Part shown: in pieces, positions 1-10,202 of the stretch
Position numbering within the stretch: the first letter of the stretch is position 1
How the letters are laid out: each line of letters begins with the position of its first letter
Assembly: GCF_000142905.1 (NCBI RefSeq)
Contig: NW_013657615.1
Coordinates: 109,777 to 173,776 of the forward strand
Reading direction: 5' to 3'
From: Thecamonas trahens ATCC 50062
Lineage: Eukaryota; Apusozoa; Apusomonadida; Apusomonadidae
Length of the DNA: 64,000 nucleotides
Translations under genes and position numbers: made by a program
The notes under the pieces: generated by a model
The model's database searches: none
What the model saw: only the letters and a program-made list of their open reading frames with translations
What the model was told of the DNA's origin: nothing

Positions 1-160
1 CTCCCCCCTCCCCGCCCTCCCACCCGCTGTGCACTCACTATAGTCTGGAGGGATTGTGTGCTGGTCTGGGTGCTTCTTTGTTGCCAACTGATGCTGCTGG
101 TAACTCATGATGTCGACCCACGGTGCTGGTGGTGGTGGTGGTGACCACTGCTGGTGGCAA

Positions 161-497
161 CCGCTGGTGCTGGCATCCGCTGGTGCTGGCATCCGCTGGT
201 GCTGGCATCCGCTGGTGCTGGCATCCGCTGGTGCTGGCATCCGCTGGTGCTGGCATCCGCTGGTGCTGGCATCCGCTGGTGCTGGCATCCGCTGGTGCTG
301 GCATCCGCTGGTGCTGGCATCCGCTGGTGCTGGCATCCGCTGGTGCTGGCATCCGCTGGTGCTGGCATCCGCTGGTGCTGGCATCCGCTGGTGCTGGCAT
401 CCGCTGGTGCTGGCATCCGCTGGTGCTGGCATCCGCTGGTGCTGGCATTCGCTGGTGCTGGCATCCGCTGGTATTAACACCCGCTGGTGCTGGCAAC
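161..497. repeat. 16-bp minisatellite, about 20 copies
   Basis: A near-perfect tandem array of the unit CCGCTGGTGCTGGCAT runs from about 161 to 465, with degenerate copies to about 497. Because 16 is not a multiple of three, every frame cycles through a 48-bp (16-residue) peptide period without stops. This produces several long but meaningless reading frames on both strands. It lies directly upstream of the cyclophilin coding block and may sit in its 5' leader or first intron. Confidence 0.95.
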
Positions 498-542
498 CGA
501 TGATGCCGACCCTCGCTACTGCTGCTGGCAACCCCACCACCC

Positions 543-1088
543 ATGCTGTCGCTGTGGACACAGGTCAAGGTCGACGATGCCGTGGTGACCGACAAGGTCT
601 TCTTTGACATCGAGATCGGCGGCCGCCCGCAGGGCCGTGTCGTGCTCGGCCTCTTCGGCGAGGTCGTGCCCAAGACTGCCGAGAACTTCCGCGCTCTCGC
701 CACCGGCGAGAAGGGCTTTGGCTACGAGGGCGTCACCTTCCACCGTGTCATCCCGCAGTTCATGATCCAGGGCGGCGACTTTACCACCCACGACGGCCGC
801 GGCGGCAAGTCCATCTACGGTGGCTCGGGCAAGTTTGAGGACGAGAACTTTGACGTCAAGCACACCAAGCCCGGCCTGCTCTCCATGGCCAACGCCGGCC
901 CCAACACCAACGGCTCGCAGTTCTTCATCACCACCGTCCCCACCCCCTGGCTCGACGGCCGCCACGTCGTCTTTGGCAAGGTTCTCTCCGGCATGGAGGT
1001 GGTCAAGACCATCGAGAACACCCCGACGACCGCCACCAAGCCCAACGAGCCCGTCGTTGTCGTCGCTTGCGGCATCCTCGAGGAGTAA
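543..1088 (+). CDS. Cyclophilin-type peptidyl-prolyl cis-trans isomerase, ER (CypB) type
   Basis: Catalyses cis-trans isomerisation of X-Pro bonds. The single cyclophilin domain fills the frame. The active-site blocks are visible: [15 protein letters not shown] (catalytic Arg and Phe), NGSQFFIT, and a Trp in [12 protein letters not shown] (the cyclosporin-contact Trp). The opening [20 protein letters not shown] and the KSIYG/ENF segment are closest to secreted cyclophilin B. CypB needs an N-terminal signal peptide, yet the ATG at 543 gives only MLSLWTQ. A CAG at 559-561 directly before GTCAAGGTC could be a 3' splice site, with a signal-peptide exon upstream or outside the window. Family assignment is firm; compartment and start are not. 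The stop is 40 bp from the convergent SFI1-like gene. Confidence 0.93.
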   Translation: MLSLWTQVKVDDAVVTDKVFFDIEIGGRPQGRVVLGLFGEVVPKTAENFRALATGEKGFGYEGVTFHRVIPQFMIQGGDFTTHDGRGGKSIYGGSGKFEDENFDVKHTKPGLLSMANAGPNTNGSQFFITTVPTPWLDGRHVVFGKVLSGMEVVKTIENTPTTATKPNEPVVVVACGILEE

Positions 1089-1128
1089 GCTGTGTGTCGC
1101 GACGCTGCGCCTCCCAAGCTAGCTACGT

Positions 1129-4100
1129 TTACCTGCGATGCCGCGTCCGTCGCACATACATCATCCACGCCATAAAGTGCTCAAAGAGAAGCAGCGCCCG
1201 TTGCTTGCGTGCCTTGGCCTCCACAAACGCCACCAGCTTGGCACGGACAGACGCCACTCGGTGCCATTCGCGGAGGACCACGAGCCCGACCTCGCGCGAC
1301 GCCGTGCTCTCGAGCCGGACCCTGCGCCACGCCAGAAACGCCGCCCGCAGCCGGTTCCGCCGCGCCATTGCACTCGCACGGCTCGCCAGCGATTGCGCCC
1401 GCATCACCCGCCACACCCGCCCGACGGCGTGCTGCGACGCCATCGCCTCTGCCGCAGCTTGTGCGCCCAGCCGGGCTTCGGTCTTGCCCAGCCAGAGCTC
1501 AAATGCGCCGCGAAGACCCTTGCGCCGCGCGTACCGCGCCCCGCGCCCTTCCAACCGCCGAATCCGGATGGCCACACTCGCCTTGCCCCGCCACCGCGCA
1601 AAGGCCCCAGCCGCCAGCGCCCGACGATCTGCGGCCCTGCGCGCCCGCGCCCGCGCCGAAACGTGCGCCCGTGCTACCCACGTCCGCATCGTCTTGTACG
1701 CAAGCTTGTGGGCCTTGCGTGCGCCGTCCGCCTCGGAACGCGCCCGCAACATTCGGCTCTGTCGCGCAGTCTTCGCCCAAGCCCTCAGCGCGTTCCGCTT
1801 CCGCCGGCTCGCCACTGCGTTCGCTTTGGCCAGCACAATCTTGGCAATGATCGCCGCCCGCCACCGCCGCAGAAAGTACTCCTTGGTCGTCCGTCCACGC
1901 CACGCCACTACCGCATCGCGTGACTCCCGCAGCCGCCGCAGTCTTCCGGCTGTCGACGCCCACGCCCAGAACACCTTGCCCTGCCACCACGCCGCGGCCG
2001 CAGCCTCTTGTTCGCGCCGCGCAGCAACCGCGTGCCGCCACACCGCCATGACCCGGACAATAAGGTTGCCCTCCAACCGCTCGCGCCCTATCGCCACACG
2101 CGCCCGATCGACTCGCGTCACACGGGTTGCGTGCACCCACCGCGTCCACGCCGTAACCTGAACTCGCTGCCCATGCTTGCTCGCCAAAAACACAAACCGG
2201 GCGCGCAAGTTGGCTTCACGCACCGCAACCTCGCGCCACGCGTGCAACGTCGCACGCATCACCCGCGTCGCGCGCGCCTTGTCAAACACAACCACCCGCC
2301 CGCGCACCACGCGCCGCTCCACCGCAGATCGCTGCCACTGAAGCCACATTCCGCGAAGGAGCCGGAACCGTGCAAGCGCATCGGCCCGCACCGCAGCCTC
2401 ACGCGCGTGCCCAGCCTCGACAAGCGCAACCCGCCAGGCCTTGAAGAACCGCGCACCGAGCGTGCTCACGCCAAACGCCCGCGCCGCTTCCCGCTCTTCC
2501 ACCCGACGCGCCGCCAGTGCCGCCCACTCCTCCACCACGCAGACCATCAGCCGCGTCCGGTAGTGGACCAGCGCCTTGGCCGTGTCGCGGGCAAGCTGTG
2601 CACGGGTCTGCGCCACTGCGCGCCACCCGTCAAACGCAAGCCGAAGTACGTTTTTGAGCGGACGGACAGCGTAGTACGCCTGCAGTGTGCGGCGATGCCA
2701 CGCCCGCCGCGTCGCCCAAGCAGCCCAAGCGCCAAACACCGCCGCAACCACAGACTCGTCGCGGACCTCGTCGAGCTCGGCGACCGCCGCGCCTTGCGCC
2801 GCCTGAAGCGCCGCCTGTCCGCGCCATGCCCGCAGCACCGCGCGCCCGGTCCGCACCTCACGCCAGGCTACAATCATGGCCTCGCGCTCGCGCAGAACAC
2901 GCGCCTGCCGCGCGTACACAGCCCACCCGACCACGCTCCGCTCCAGCAGCCGTGTCTCGCGGTACGCCAGCGCCACTCGGGTTCCGGCGGCTTCGTACGC
3001 GCTGGCCGCTGCTCGCATCTTCCAAGCTGCAAACGCGGCAGTAACTGCCCGCCGCGCCCGCGTCGCCTCCACAAGCACCGCGGCCTCGCGCTCGGCATGC
3101 CGCCGCCACACTGTGCCCGACCAAAACCGGAAGACCCGCGACGAGAGCCGCGCCATGTACGTTGCGTCGGCAGTGCGGATGTCGGCCGAGACCAGCGCCT
3201 CGACTGCTGCCCGCGACTGCCATGCCCGAAGCACGCGCCGGGCCATCCGCCGCCCATAGTGCGTCCGCGCCCGTGCACTTCCGTCACGCTCAACAACAAC
3301 GCCGCGCCAGCCAGCAAAGACCCGGCCAAGTACGTTTCGGTCTGCGGTGGCGGCGGCTTTCACCAGCCCCGCGCGCTCGGCAACCGCCCAGACCGCCACT
3401 TGCCGCCAAGCATCAAAGGCGGTTGCCACAGGCACCCGCCGCCATCGCAGCACCGCGCGCTCAGCAGCTACCGCCACGGCCTCGGGCACGGTCTCTAGCT
3501 CAACAACCAACGCCTCCACAGCCGCGTGCTCCGCCAGCCTCTCGCTCGTCGCCGCTTGCCACTTGGCAAACATCCCACCGGCGGCCTCGAGGTCCCTGGC
3601 GGCCACCCTCCGGAGCAGCGCGGTGTACTTGCGCCAGTGGGCAAACGCGCCCGCCATCTGTCGCGCAGCCAGCGCATCCACGGCGTACGCCTTGCGTCGC
3701 GCGACCTCGGCCCGGTGCAGTGCCACCCGCGCCCAGCTGCGGAACACTCGCCGGGCCTTGACCTCACCCACAGCCGCCGCATGCGCTGCAGCCTTGGCCG
3801 GCGCAAAGACCGCAAAGTGCCAGGCGTCCCAAGCAAGCAGTACCCCACGCCGCGAACGGAGCGCCTCAAACGCCTCGCGGCGCGCACGGAGCGAGCCGGC
3901 AACCCGTGTCCGCTCCTTCCACAGCGCAAATGCCGACGCAGCGCGCTTGCGCGCCGCTGCCACCGGAATCGCCTCGGCCGCAGCGCGGTATGCACTATAC
4001 CGCGCCGCCTTGGCTCGCCACGCCGCAAACGCCCGAGCAGTGCCCAATGCAGTCAGCTTGGCGGTCGCGTCCCGCACATATGCAGCGTGTGCCACCGCAG

Positions 4101-7100
4101 CGCGCAGGCCCGCGAGCCCGCGCCGCTGCAGGTTGAGCTCGTACACACCGTCCATCTCCAGCGCGCGGACAGCGCGAGCATCCTCAGCCACGGCAGTCAC
4201 CTTCTGCCACCGGCGGAGCATGATGGTCTTGAGCTCGGCGTCGCGGCGGGCAGCTGCGGCTCGCCGCGCCCGCGCAGCCACCGTGGCACCGACCCAAACC
4301 CCGAGCGCCGCACGGGCCTGCCGCGCCTCGGACGCCGCGCGAGCCTCTGCCTCGAGCCGCCGCAGATGCAACGCGCGGAGCCAGGTGATCCAATACCGCG
4401 AGAGTAGAACCGTCGAGACGGCACGGGTCGACGCCGACAGCTGTTCGTTCTTCGCGAGCGACCACCGTGTGACGTCAAACCAGCCACCAAAGGCGCGATC
4501 GCGAAGCCGAAAGGCATACAGCTCGTCTGCCGCCGCCTCCTGCGCAGCGTCGTTGGCCATGGCGCGGGCAAAGCCGGCCCAGCGCGCCAGCGCTCGTGCC
4601 TGCAGCGACCGCGCTGCAAATTGATCCGCGATTGCGCTGGTCTCGCGCGCATGCGCCACCCGCTCCCGGCGGCTGCGCCACGCAACGAACATCTTCGCGA
4701 GCGCATGGGCGCGAAAGAGACCGTCTGCAGTGGCTGCGGTCTTGCGCTCGGTCTGGACTGCTCCGAGCCACGCGCGCCAGGCTTCAAAGCCGCGGCGGAG
4801 GTAGGCACTGCGGAGGATGTCGGCACCGCGGCTGAGCCGCTCGCGGGTGGTAGCGATGTCGCGCCGGCGGTCGCGCCATGCCCGGAGCATGGTCCGCCCG
4901 AGCCGGGCGTCGACTCTTTCTGCCAACTCGTCGCCAAGCTTGCGGAGGCTGGCGCTGCGCTCGCTGCCGAGCCGCCAGCCCAGGAGAGCACGCGAGAGGA
5001 GGCGCACCTGGGCACGGGCGCGGAGACGCGCGACCTCACGGGCGACGATGAGCTTGTCGCGCCAGGTGTGGAGCACGTTGTACGCAACAACAGCATTGTA
5101 GTGCTTCTCGCGCTTGCGGAGGTCGGCGTGCTTGCGCGCATAGGCAGCCCACGCAGTGAGGCACCGCGACAGCGCCGCACGGTCAAGGTGAACGAGAGCC
5201 TGGGCCGAGAGCTCGCGATTGGCCCGCGCGACTCGGGCTTTGTCAGCCCACCGACGAAGTGTCAAGCGCAGCCTCCGCTGGCGCCAGTCAGAGTGGAGTA
5301 CAGACGTGTGATGGGCGAGGACCTTGGCCGAGCGGGTGTTGGTCCGCCAGCGGCCAAAAGCATGGCGGAGTCTGTCGGCGGCGGCGCGGTCCATGAGGCC
5401 GCGGACCACGTCCAAAAGGTAGCGCTTGCGGCGGGCCGACTCTGCCCAGTGTGCAAACGTACCACGAATGAGCGCACGCTCCTTGCGCCACAGCAGCGGC
5501 GCCAGCATTGCGGCTGACGTTGCGTGCTTGGCAGCCCGCCGGCGCCAGCGCGCAAAGAACGAGGCAAAGTAGTACTTGTCGGCCATCATCGCGTCGTGGC
5601 GGCGGGCGCGCGAGACTCTAGTCGACGCCATCCATCGCGTCCACACGCCACGGACAAGCTCGTCGTTGATCCGAAGGTAGTACCGCTCTTCACGGCTCCG
5701 GAGCTCCACAATGTACCGAGCGTTTGCCCGCCAGGTGGCAAACTGGTACGACATCAAAGCACGCCGACGAGACGCCAGTGCGGCGGCGTTGTTGCGGCGG
5801 TCGGTAGCGTCGGCAGAGGCAACCGCGGCCCAGGCGAGAAGGATCCGGCGCTTGCCCGCCGCCTCGAGCTCGCCCAACACGTAGTGGAGCATGGCGCGGT
5901 TCTCGGTCCGCTTGACATAGGAGGTATACCAGGCGGCAAAGCGTGCGGCCTTGGTTCTGCTTGCAGAGCGGGCATCGGCGATGGCAAGCTGCGCGCGCTG
6001 ACGCTTTCGACGAGCAACAAAGGCACGCCAGGCAGCCCAAGCATTGGTGCGGCGGTTGCGCACACGGATAGCCTCGCGCCGGGCGAGCGTCCTGCGGATG
6101 TGGATGTCATTAAAGGCGGTGACAGCCCAGGCCCGGAATATGCGCCGCATTTCGCGGCGACGGTACTCGTCAACGACAGCTTTTTCGTGGAGCGAGAGCG
6201 AGGTAGCATCGACCCAGAACTTGAATGCCCGTGACGCAGCGCGCCAGATCGAGCCGGCCTCGACAGTAGCGGCCGCAGCGGCGATGGCGCGCTTCTTGGC
6301 AAAAGCTTTGCGCCAGGCGGCAAGGTAGATGCGCTTGCGTGCGATGACAAAGGCGGCGGCGTTGGCGGCGTACACCGCGTTGGCGGCCGCAGTCAGAGCC
6401 TTCCATCGTGTGACCACGTCCTTGAGCCGCCAGAACTGCGAGCGGAGGGCAACAGTGTCGCCGATGGCGTTCACAGCACGGGCTGCGGCCCAGTCGGCCT
6501 TCCACGCGCGCATGACTGACTTGAGCCGGAGGATGCGGAAGCCACGCGCAGCGACGGCCGCCAGTTCACCGTCCTCCAGCGAGCGAACAGTCGCCGCCCG
6601 CCAGATCGGGAACAGCGTCCGCCATGCCCAGGTAGCCCGGAACCGGTCGGCGTCGACAATGTCTTGCCGCCAGCGCCAGGTCTCAAACGAGGTGGCAACG
6701 AGGGCGTAGGCGGCATGCGCATCAGCAGCCGACTCAAGCGCCGCGATCTTGCGGCGGTGAGCAAGGTGTGCGTGCCAAAGGTCCATGACACCGCCAATGA
6801 GGCGGCCGCGGTCGATGCGATCAGCCAAACTGAGCGCCTCAGCCTGGGCCCGCTGGACATGGGCGACGTCGTGCCAGGCGTGAAGAACCCGCGAGAGGAC
6901 AAAACGGGTGAGGACAGTGGCAATATGGGCTGCGCCGGCGTTGATCCGGGCGGACGACGCTGCCGCCTCCTTCCAGCGACTCCAGGCGCTGTCGAGCTTG
7001 TTGTGGACGTAGACGATCATGGCGGTCTCCTTGTTCTCGCGGTATGCTGCCGAAGCTGCAGCAGTGGTGGCCCAGGCAGAAGCGACACTGGTGAGCAGCC

Positions 7101-8820
7101 TGCGAACGTAGTGCATGTCGGCGATGGCAACAGCGGCGCGTTCGACCGCAGTGTCGGCCGAGGTGGCATGCCAAGCGAGCAGCACTCGTCGGAGGATCGA
7201 CCGGTGCCTGAAGGCAAGCGCCACGTAGTTGTGGGTTCGGGCGGCGTAGGCGGCTCGGAAGGCGGCCATGGTGGAGGCCTTGTTGCGGGTGTTGGCGCGG
7301 AGGACAAAGAGCGCCTCTCGGCGGTGGAGCTCGGCGAGCGAGTGGGCGGCACGGGTCCAGGCGCGGAGGATGCGCTTGCCGAGCCGGCGAAGGTAGACCG
7401 AGCGGGCGAGAGCCGACTCTGTGGAGAGTTGGACCTCGACGGCGGCGCGAGCGCGCCAGATGCGGAGTGCAGCCGAGGCGCGGCGGACCGCGCAGGCGCG
7501 GCGGAAGCCAGCGAGCTCGCCGGCGCGGGCGCGCCAGACGCGAAAGGCGTAGCCGAGGTCGGCGGCGGCAAGCAGAGTCGTGCCGTGAACAAGGAGCGAC
7601 TCGCGAGAGGGACGGATGTGTGCGAGGACAGCATCGGCATCGTCGCCCATGGCAAGGACCAGCGTCGTCTCGCCGTGGCCCGGATGGAAGTGCGGGCGGG
7701 TGACGGCGTGGAGGTTGAGACCAAACGATGTATAGAGCCAGCGAGCAAGGCCGCGGACGAGAGCTGGTGCATCAATCGGCAGCGGTGCTGCGGCATGGGC
7801 ACGAACGAGCCAGGTGTGCAATGACTTGCGCGCAAGGTTGGTGGCCCACATCTTGAGGGCAGCATAGTTGCGATCGGCATCGAGTCGTGCGGCGAGCGCG
7901 TCTGAGGCGAGAACGCCAAGCGCGTTGCGCATGAGTTTGTGTGCGTAGAAGACGTCGGCGTGGGCAATCTGTGTCCGCCGGGCCTGGACGGCGAGGGCGA
8001 GGCCGGCAAAAGCCTTTGCGACGAGGGTATTGTCGTAAAAGGTGATAGCGGAGACCCAGTTTGCGAGAGCCGTTTTGCGAGCAGCGGCGGCGTCGACGAC
8101 TCGCTGGCGCCACGCACGGACAACCGCAGCTTTGGTCTTCATCCGGGCGTACTCGCGGGCGTCTGCGAGCGAGATCCGCGACCGTCTCCGAGCGACAGCA
8201 CCCTGGCGCGCGGCGCGCGGGCGGACGGCAGCCTTGGTCAACGGTGGCGAGTGGGCGAGATACGCCGAGGCCAGTGCTTTGACTGGATAGCTCGAGGCAT
8301 CGTCGATGGGTAGCATCGAGCTAGCATGACGAGGAGCAAGCGCGCCCGAAGCCGCGAGCGGATTGAAGGACGAGGCGGCGAGCTGGCTTGCGGCGATGCG
8401 ATTGCCGGAGGCTCGGGAAGGAGCAGCAAGATAAGCATTGGCCTCGACAGCGTTGGCAAACTTTGACCACCAGTCGAGCTCGGGATCGAGCGAGAGCTTG
8501 AGAAGGAAGCGGTAGAAGTGGGTATCATCTGCTGGCGAGATGCGGTGCTTGCGGAGGACTGTTTCATAGGCGGCGAGGACATCGACGAGCGAGAGAGTAT
8601 TGGATGATCCGCCATGTGCGGCCGTGGCCACTGTGATGATCTCCTCAATGACCGCCAGCTCGTCACGGGTATACCCTCGCCCACCTCCAGCCGCCTCCAT
8701 GCTCGCCACCGTCGCCCGTCCGACCGACGCCGATGCCGCCAGTACCTCTGCCGCCGAAGCAGCTTCCCGCGTTGGCGGCGAGTGCCCATGCCCAAACCGC
8801 ACCCGTGTCGTAGCCCGCAT
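1129..8820 (-). CDS. Giant SFI1-like centrin-binding repeat protein (2563 aa)
   Basis: An uninterrupted 2563-residue frame with an ATG at 8820. After about 250 residues it becomes a long Ala/Arg-rich series of helical repeats of roughly 30-35 residues. Each has a hydrophobic-x-x-x-W core (for example RVLLAWHA, RIFRAWAV, FARWRRRA, FLAWRRVR). This is the SFI1 pattern: a continuous helix that binds one centrin per repeat at centrioles or spindle poles. The N-terminus is different: an acidic helical segment with YRFLLKLSLDPELDWW (about 100-120). Yeast Sfi1 has about 20 repeats; here the repeat region spans over 2200 residues, so several dozen are likely. The role is inferred as a centriole or basal-body scaffold or contractile fibre. 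It has its own divergent upstream region shared with the folate-receptor-like gene. Confidence 0.85.
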   Translation of the reverse strand: MRATTRVRFGHGHSPPTREAASAAEVLAASASVGRATVASMEAAGGGRGYTRDELAVIEEIITVATAAHGGSSNTLSLVDVLAAYETVLRKHRISPADDTHFYRFLLKLSLDPELDWWSKFANAVEANAYLAAPSRASGNRIAASQLAASSFNPLAASGALAPRHASSMLPIDDASSYPVKALASAYLAHSPPLTKAAVRPRAARQGAVARRRSRISLADAREYARMKTKAAVVRAWRQRVVDAAAARKTALANWVSAITFYDNTLVAKAFAGLALAVQARRTQIAHADVFYAHKLMRNALGVLASDALAARLDADRNYAALKMWATNLARKSLHTWLVRAHAAAPLPIDAPALVRGLARWLYTSFGLNLHAVTRPHFHPGHGETTLVLAMGDDADAVLAHIRPSRESLLVHGTTLLAAADLGYAFRVWRARAGELAGFRRACAVRRASAALRIWRARAAVEVQLSTESALARSVYLRRLGKRILRAWTRAAHSLAELHRREALFVLRANTRNKASTMAAFRAAYAARTHNYVALAFRHRSILRRVLLAWHATSADTAVERAAVAIADMHYVRRLLTSVASAWATTAAASAAYRENKETAMIVYVHNKLDSAWSRWKEAAASSARINAGAAHIATVLTRFVLSRVLHAWHDVAHVQRAQAEALSLADRIDRGRLIGGVMDLWHAHLAHRRKIAALESAADAHAAYALVATSFETWRWRQDIVDADRFRATWAWRTLFPIWRAATVRSLEDGELAAVAARGFRILRLKSVMRAWKADWAAARAVNAIGDTVALRSQFWRLKDVVTRWKALTAAANAVYAANAAAFVIARKRIYLAAWRKAFAKKRAIAAAAATVEAGSIWRAASRAFKFWVDATSLSLHEKAVVDEYRRREMRRIFRAWAVTAFNDIHIRRTLARREAIRVRNRRTNAWAAWRAFVARRKRQRAQLAIADARSASRTKAARFAAWYTSYVKRTENRAMLHYVLGELEAAGKRRILLAWAAVASADATDRRNNAAALASRRRALMSYQFATWRANARYIVELRSREERYYLRINDELVRGVWTRWMASTRVSRARRHDAMMADKYYFASFFARWRRRAAKHATSAAMLAPLLWRKERALIRGTFAHWAESARRKRYLLDVVRGLMDRAAADRLRHAFGRWRTNTRSAKVLAHHTSVLHSDWRQRRLRLTLRRWADKARVARANRELSAQALVHLDRAALSRCLTAWAAYARKHADLRKREKHYNAVVAYNVLHTWRDKLIVAREVARLRARAQVRLLSRALLGWRLGSERSASLRKLGDELAERVDARLGRTMLRAWRDRRRDIATTRERLSRGADILRSAYLRRGFEAWRAWLGAVQTERKTAATADGLFRAHALAKMFVAWRSRRERVAHARETSAIADQFAARSLQARALARWAGFARAMANDAAQEAAADELYAFRLRDRAFGGWFDVTRWSLAKNEQLSASTRAVSTVLLSRYWITWLRALHLRRLEAEARAASEARQARAALGVWVGATVAARARRAAAARRDAELKTIMLRRWQKVTAVAEDARAVRALEMDGVYELNLQRRGLAGLRAAVAHAAYVRDATAKLTALGTARAFAAWRAKAARYSAYRAAAEAIPVAAARKRAASAFALWKERTRVAGSLRARREAFEALRSRRGVLLAWDAWHFAVFAPAKAAAHAAAVGEVKARRVFRSWARVALHRAEVARRKAYAVDALAARQMAGAFAHWRKYTALLRRVAARDLEAAGGMFAKWQAATSERLAEHAAVEALVVELETVPEAVAVAAERAVLRWRRVPVATAFDAWRQVAVWAVAERAGLVKAAATADRNVLGRVFAGWRGVVVERDGSARARTHYGRRMARRVLRAWQSRAAVEALVSADIRTADATYMARLSSRVFRFWSGTVWRRHAEREAAVLVEATRARRAVTAAFAAWKMRAAASAYEAAGTRVALAYRETRLLERSVVGWAVYARQARVLREREAMIVAWREVRTGRAVLRAWRGQAALQAAQGAAVAELDEVRDESVVAAVFGAWAAWATRRAWHRRTLQAYYAVRPLKNVLRLAFDGWRAVAQTRAQLARDTAKALVHYRTRLMVCVVEEWAALAARRVEEREAARAFGVSTLGARFFKAWRVALVEAGHAREAAVRADALARFRLLRGMWLQWQRSAVERRVVRGRVVVFDKARATRVMRATLHAWREVAVREANLRARFVFLASKHGQRVQVTAWTRWVHATRVTRVDRARVAIGRERLEGNLIVRVMAVWRHAVAARREQEAAAAAWWQGKVFWAWASTAGRLRRLRESRDAVVAWRGRTTKEYFLRRWRAAIIAKIVLAKANAVASRRKRNALRAWAKTARQSRMLRARSEADGARKAHKLAYKTMRTWVARAHVSARARARRAADRRALAAGAFARWRGKASVAIRIRRLEGRGARYARRKGLRGAFELWLGKTEARLGAQAAAEAMASQHAVGRVWRVMRAQSLASRASAMARRNRLRAAFLAWRRVRLESTASREVGLVVLREWHRVASVRAKLVAFVEAKARKQRALLLFEHFMAWMMYVRRTRHRR

Positions 8821-9126
8821 GCTTATGCAGTGCTACGCCCGCGTGCGGTGTGCGGGTTGGGTGGGTGGGCTTGTACAGCCTAGCCGCTATCGTCGTCGTC
8901 GCTGGGGGAGGCGGGAGAGAGCGAGCGAGTGCCGTTTGAGTTTCGTCCGTTGGGACGGCGGGTGGGGAAGGGGGGTGGGGGGTGGGGGTGTAAATTTTTT
9001 TCTTCCGGTCAGAGAACCGATACACGTTTTCTCGCCCCCGTCACTCCACAAATCGTTTCATGAAGTCAGTGGTGAGGCAGAGGGGAGTGAGAGAGTGTGG
9101 GTGTGGAGAAGGGTATAGACTCGACG
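8821..9126. other. Divergent intergenic region
   Basis: About 306 bp between the SFI1-like gene (leftward) and the folate-receptor-like gene (rightward). It holds a G-rich stretch at 8945-8990 followed by an A/T patch (about 8991-9005). It probably carries both promoters. I see no recognisable RNA gene or TATA box. Confidence 0.6.
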
Positions 9127-9957
9127 ATGGCAGTCAAGGTTAGTGTGTGGGCGGTGGCGTGTGTACTGGCTGCAGTGGCTGTAGGCCTTGCAGCAGGCGA
9201 CATTAACTCGTGGCTCGACGACGACGACGACGACGACAACAACAATGTGGGCAGAGTCGGCGGAGCTAGTACGGGTGGTGGTGGTCATGCCGAGGCGCAT
9301 GGGCGGCCGGCCAACGAAGACGACATGCGGCGGAGTGGTGGCGGAGGGCAAGGTGGCGTGGGAGTGACCGGCTTGGATGCGGCGGACGAGGATCAGTTCC
9401 TTACGCCGCGCGACGGATGCGCGCCCGACTCGAGCCACAGCGAGCCGTTCAAGCCGCGGAGGAAGCTCTCGTTCTGCAAGGAGTTCTCCCAGTTTGGCTG
9501 CTGCGATGCCAAGGACGCCAAGGCGATCAAGGCGACGGTGGATGAGCTTGTTGACCCCAAGTGCTCGGCGTGCCATGCCATCATCGCCCAGATGAAGTGC
9601 TCCGAGTGCCACCCGGAGGCTGGCAAGTTCTGGCTCGAGCGGTTCTCCTCGGTCCGCCTCTGCGCCGGCTTCTGCCGCTCGCTCTTTGCGCTCTGTGCTG
9701 ACATTCCGCTCTTCCGCGATGCGCGCAACGACGACGGAACGAGCGCGGCCATGTTCATCAACGGCGGCGACATCGACGTCGACACCTTTTGCGAGCCGCA
9801 CGTCGCGCCGGGGCCCAACTGCTTCTCCGGCACCGTTCCGTCCGGATGGGATGAGGAGTGCAAGTGCCCCAACCACGACTGTCTTCCCGAAGATCTCCCA
9901 CCTCCACCCGGCGCTGCCAGCGAGGACTTTGCCACTATCAACCTCGGCACCATCTAG
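9127..9957 (+). CDS. Secreted folate-receptor-like cysteine-rich protein
   Basis: 276 residues from the ATG at 9127; an upstream in-frame GTG gives no better start. Residues 1 to about 24 are a signal peptide (MAVKVSVWAVACVLAAVAVG). A run of seven Asp then Asn follows, then a linker. The C-terminal 160 residues are Cys-rich: CKEFSQFGCC, CSACHAIIAQMKCSECHPE, LCAGFCRSLFALC, FCEPH, CKCPNHDC. The EFSxFGCC opening, paired cysteines and FC-C spacing fit the folate receptor-like domain (Folate_rec, also found in HHIP). I see no obvious GPI or membrane segment at the C-terminus, so it is probably secreted. Whether it binds folate cannot be told from sequence; many members of this fold do not. Confidence 0.75.
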   Translation: MAVKVSVWAVACVLAAVAVGLAAGDINSWLDDDDDDDNNNVGRVGGASTGGGGHAEAHGRPANEDDMRRSGGGGQGGVGVTGLDAADEDQFLTPRDGCAPDSSHSEPFKPRRKLSFCKEFSQFGCCDAKDAKAIKATVDELVDPKCSACHAIIAQMKCSECHPEAGKFWLERFSSVRLCAGFCRSLFALCADIPLFRDARNDDGTSAAMFINGGDIDVDTFCEPHVAPGPNCFSGTVPSGWDEECKCPNHDCLPEDLPPPPGAASEDFATINLGTI

Positions 9958-9989
9958 TCTGTTTAAGGTTAAAGCATAGCCTCTACCAG

Positions 9990-10190
9990 CCGTTGGCCAA
10001 CCGCCCGTCGCCCATCCCCAGCTGCCCATCCCCAGCTGCCCATCCCCAGCTGCCCATCGTCCATCGCCCATCGCCCATCGCCCATCGCCCATCGCCCATC
10101 GCCCATCGTCGGCCGTCAGCCGACACAACGGACCCCTACCCCCCCCCCCCACCCCACCCCCCCCCCCCCCCACCCCCACCCCCTCCCGCC
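9990..10190. repeat. Simple repeats and poly-C in a 5' leader
   Basis: Copies of a CCCATCCCCAGCTG-type unit (about 10010-10050) pass into CCCATCG repeats (10060-10110), then poly-C tracts broken by single A residues (10137-10190). The array ends 13 bp before the start codon of the SH3/WW protein. Confidence 0.9.
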
Positions 10191-10202
10191 ACTGCACTCA
10201 CT

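Noticed and set aside
38-703. Long frames on both strands through the 16-bp repeat (for example 38-703 minus, 107-607 plus)
   Set aside because: They are translated minisatellite with a 16-residue period and exist because the repeat has no stops. The conserved cyclophilin frame overlaps them.
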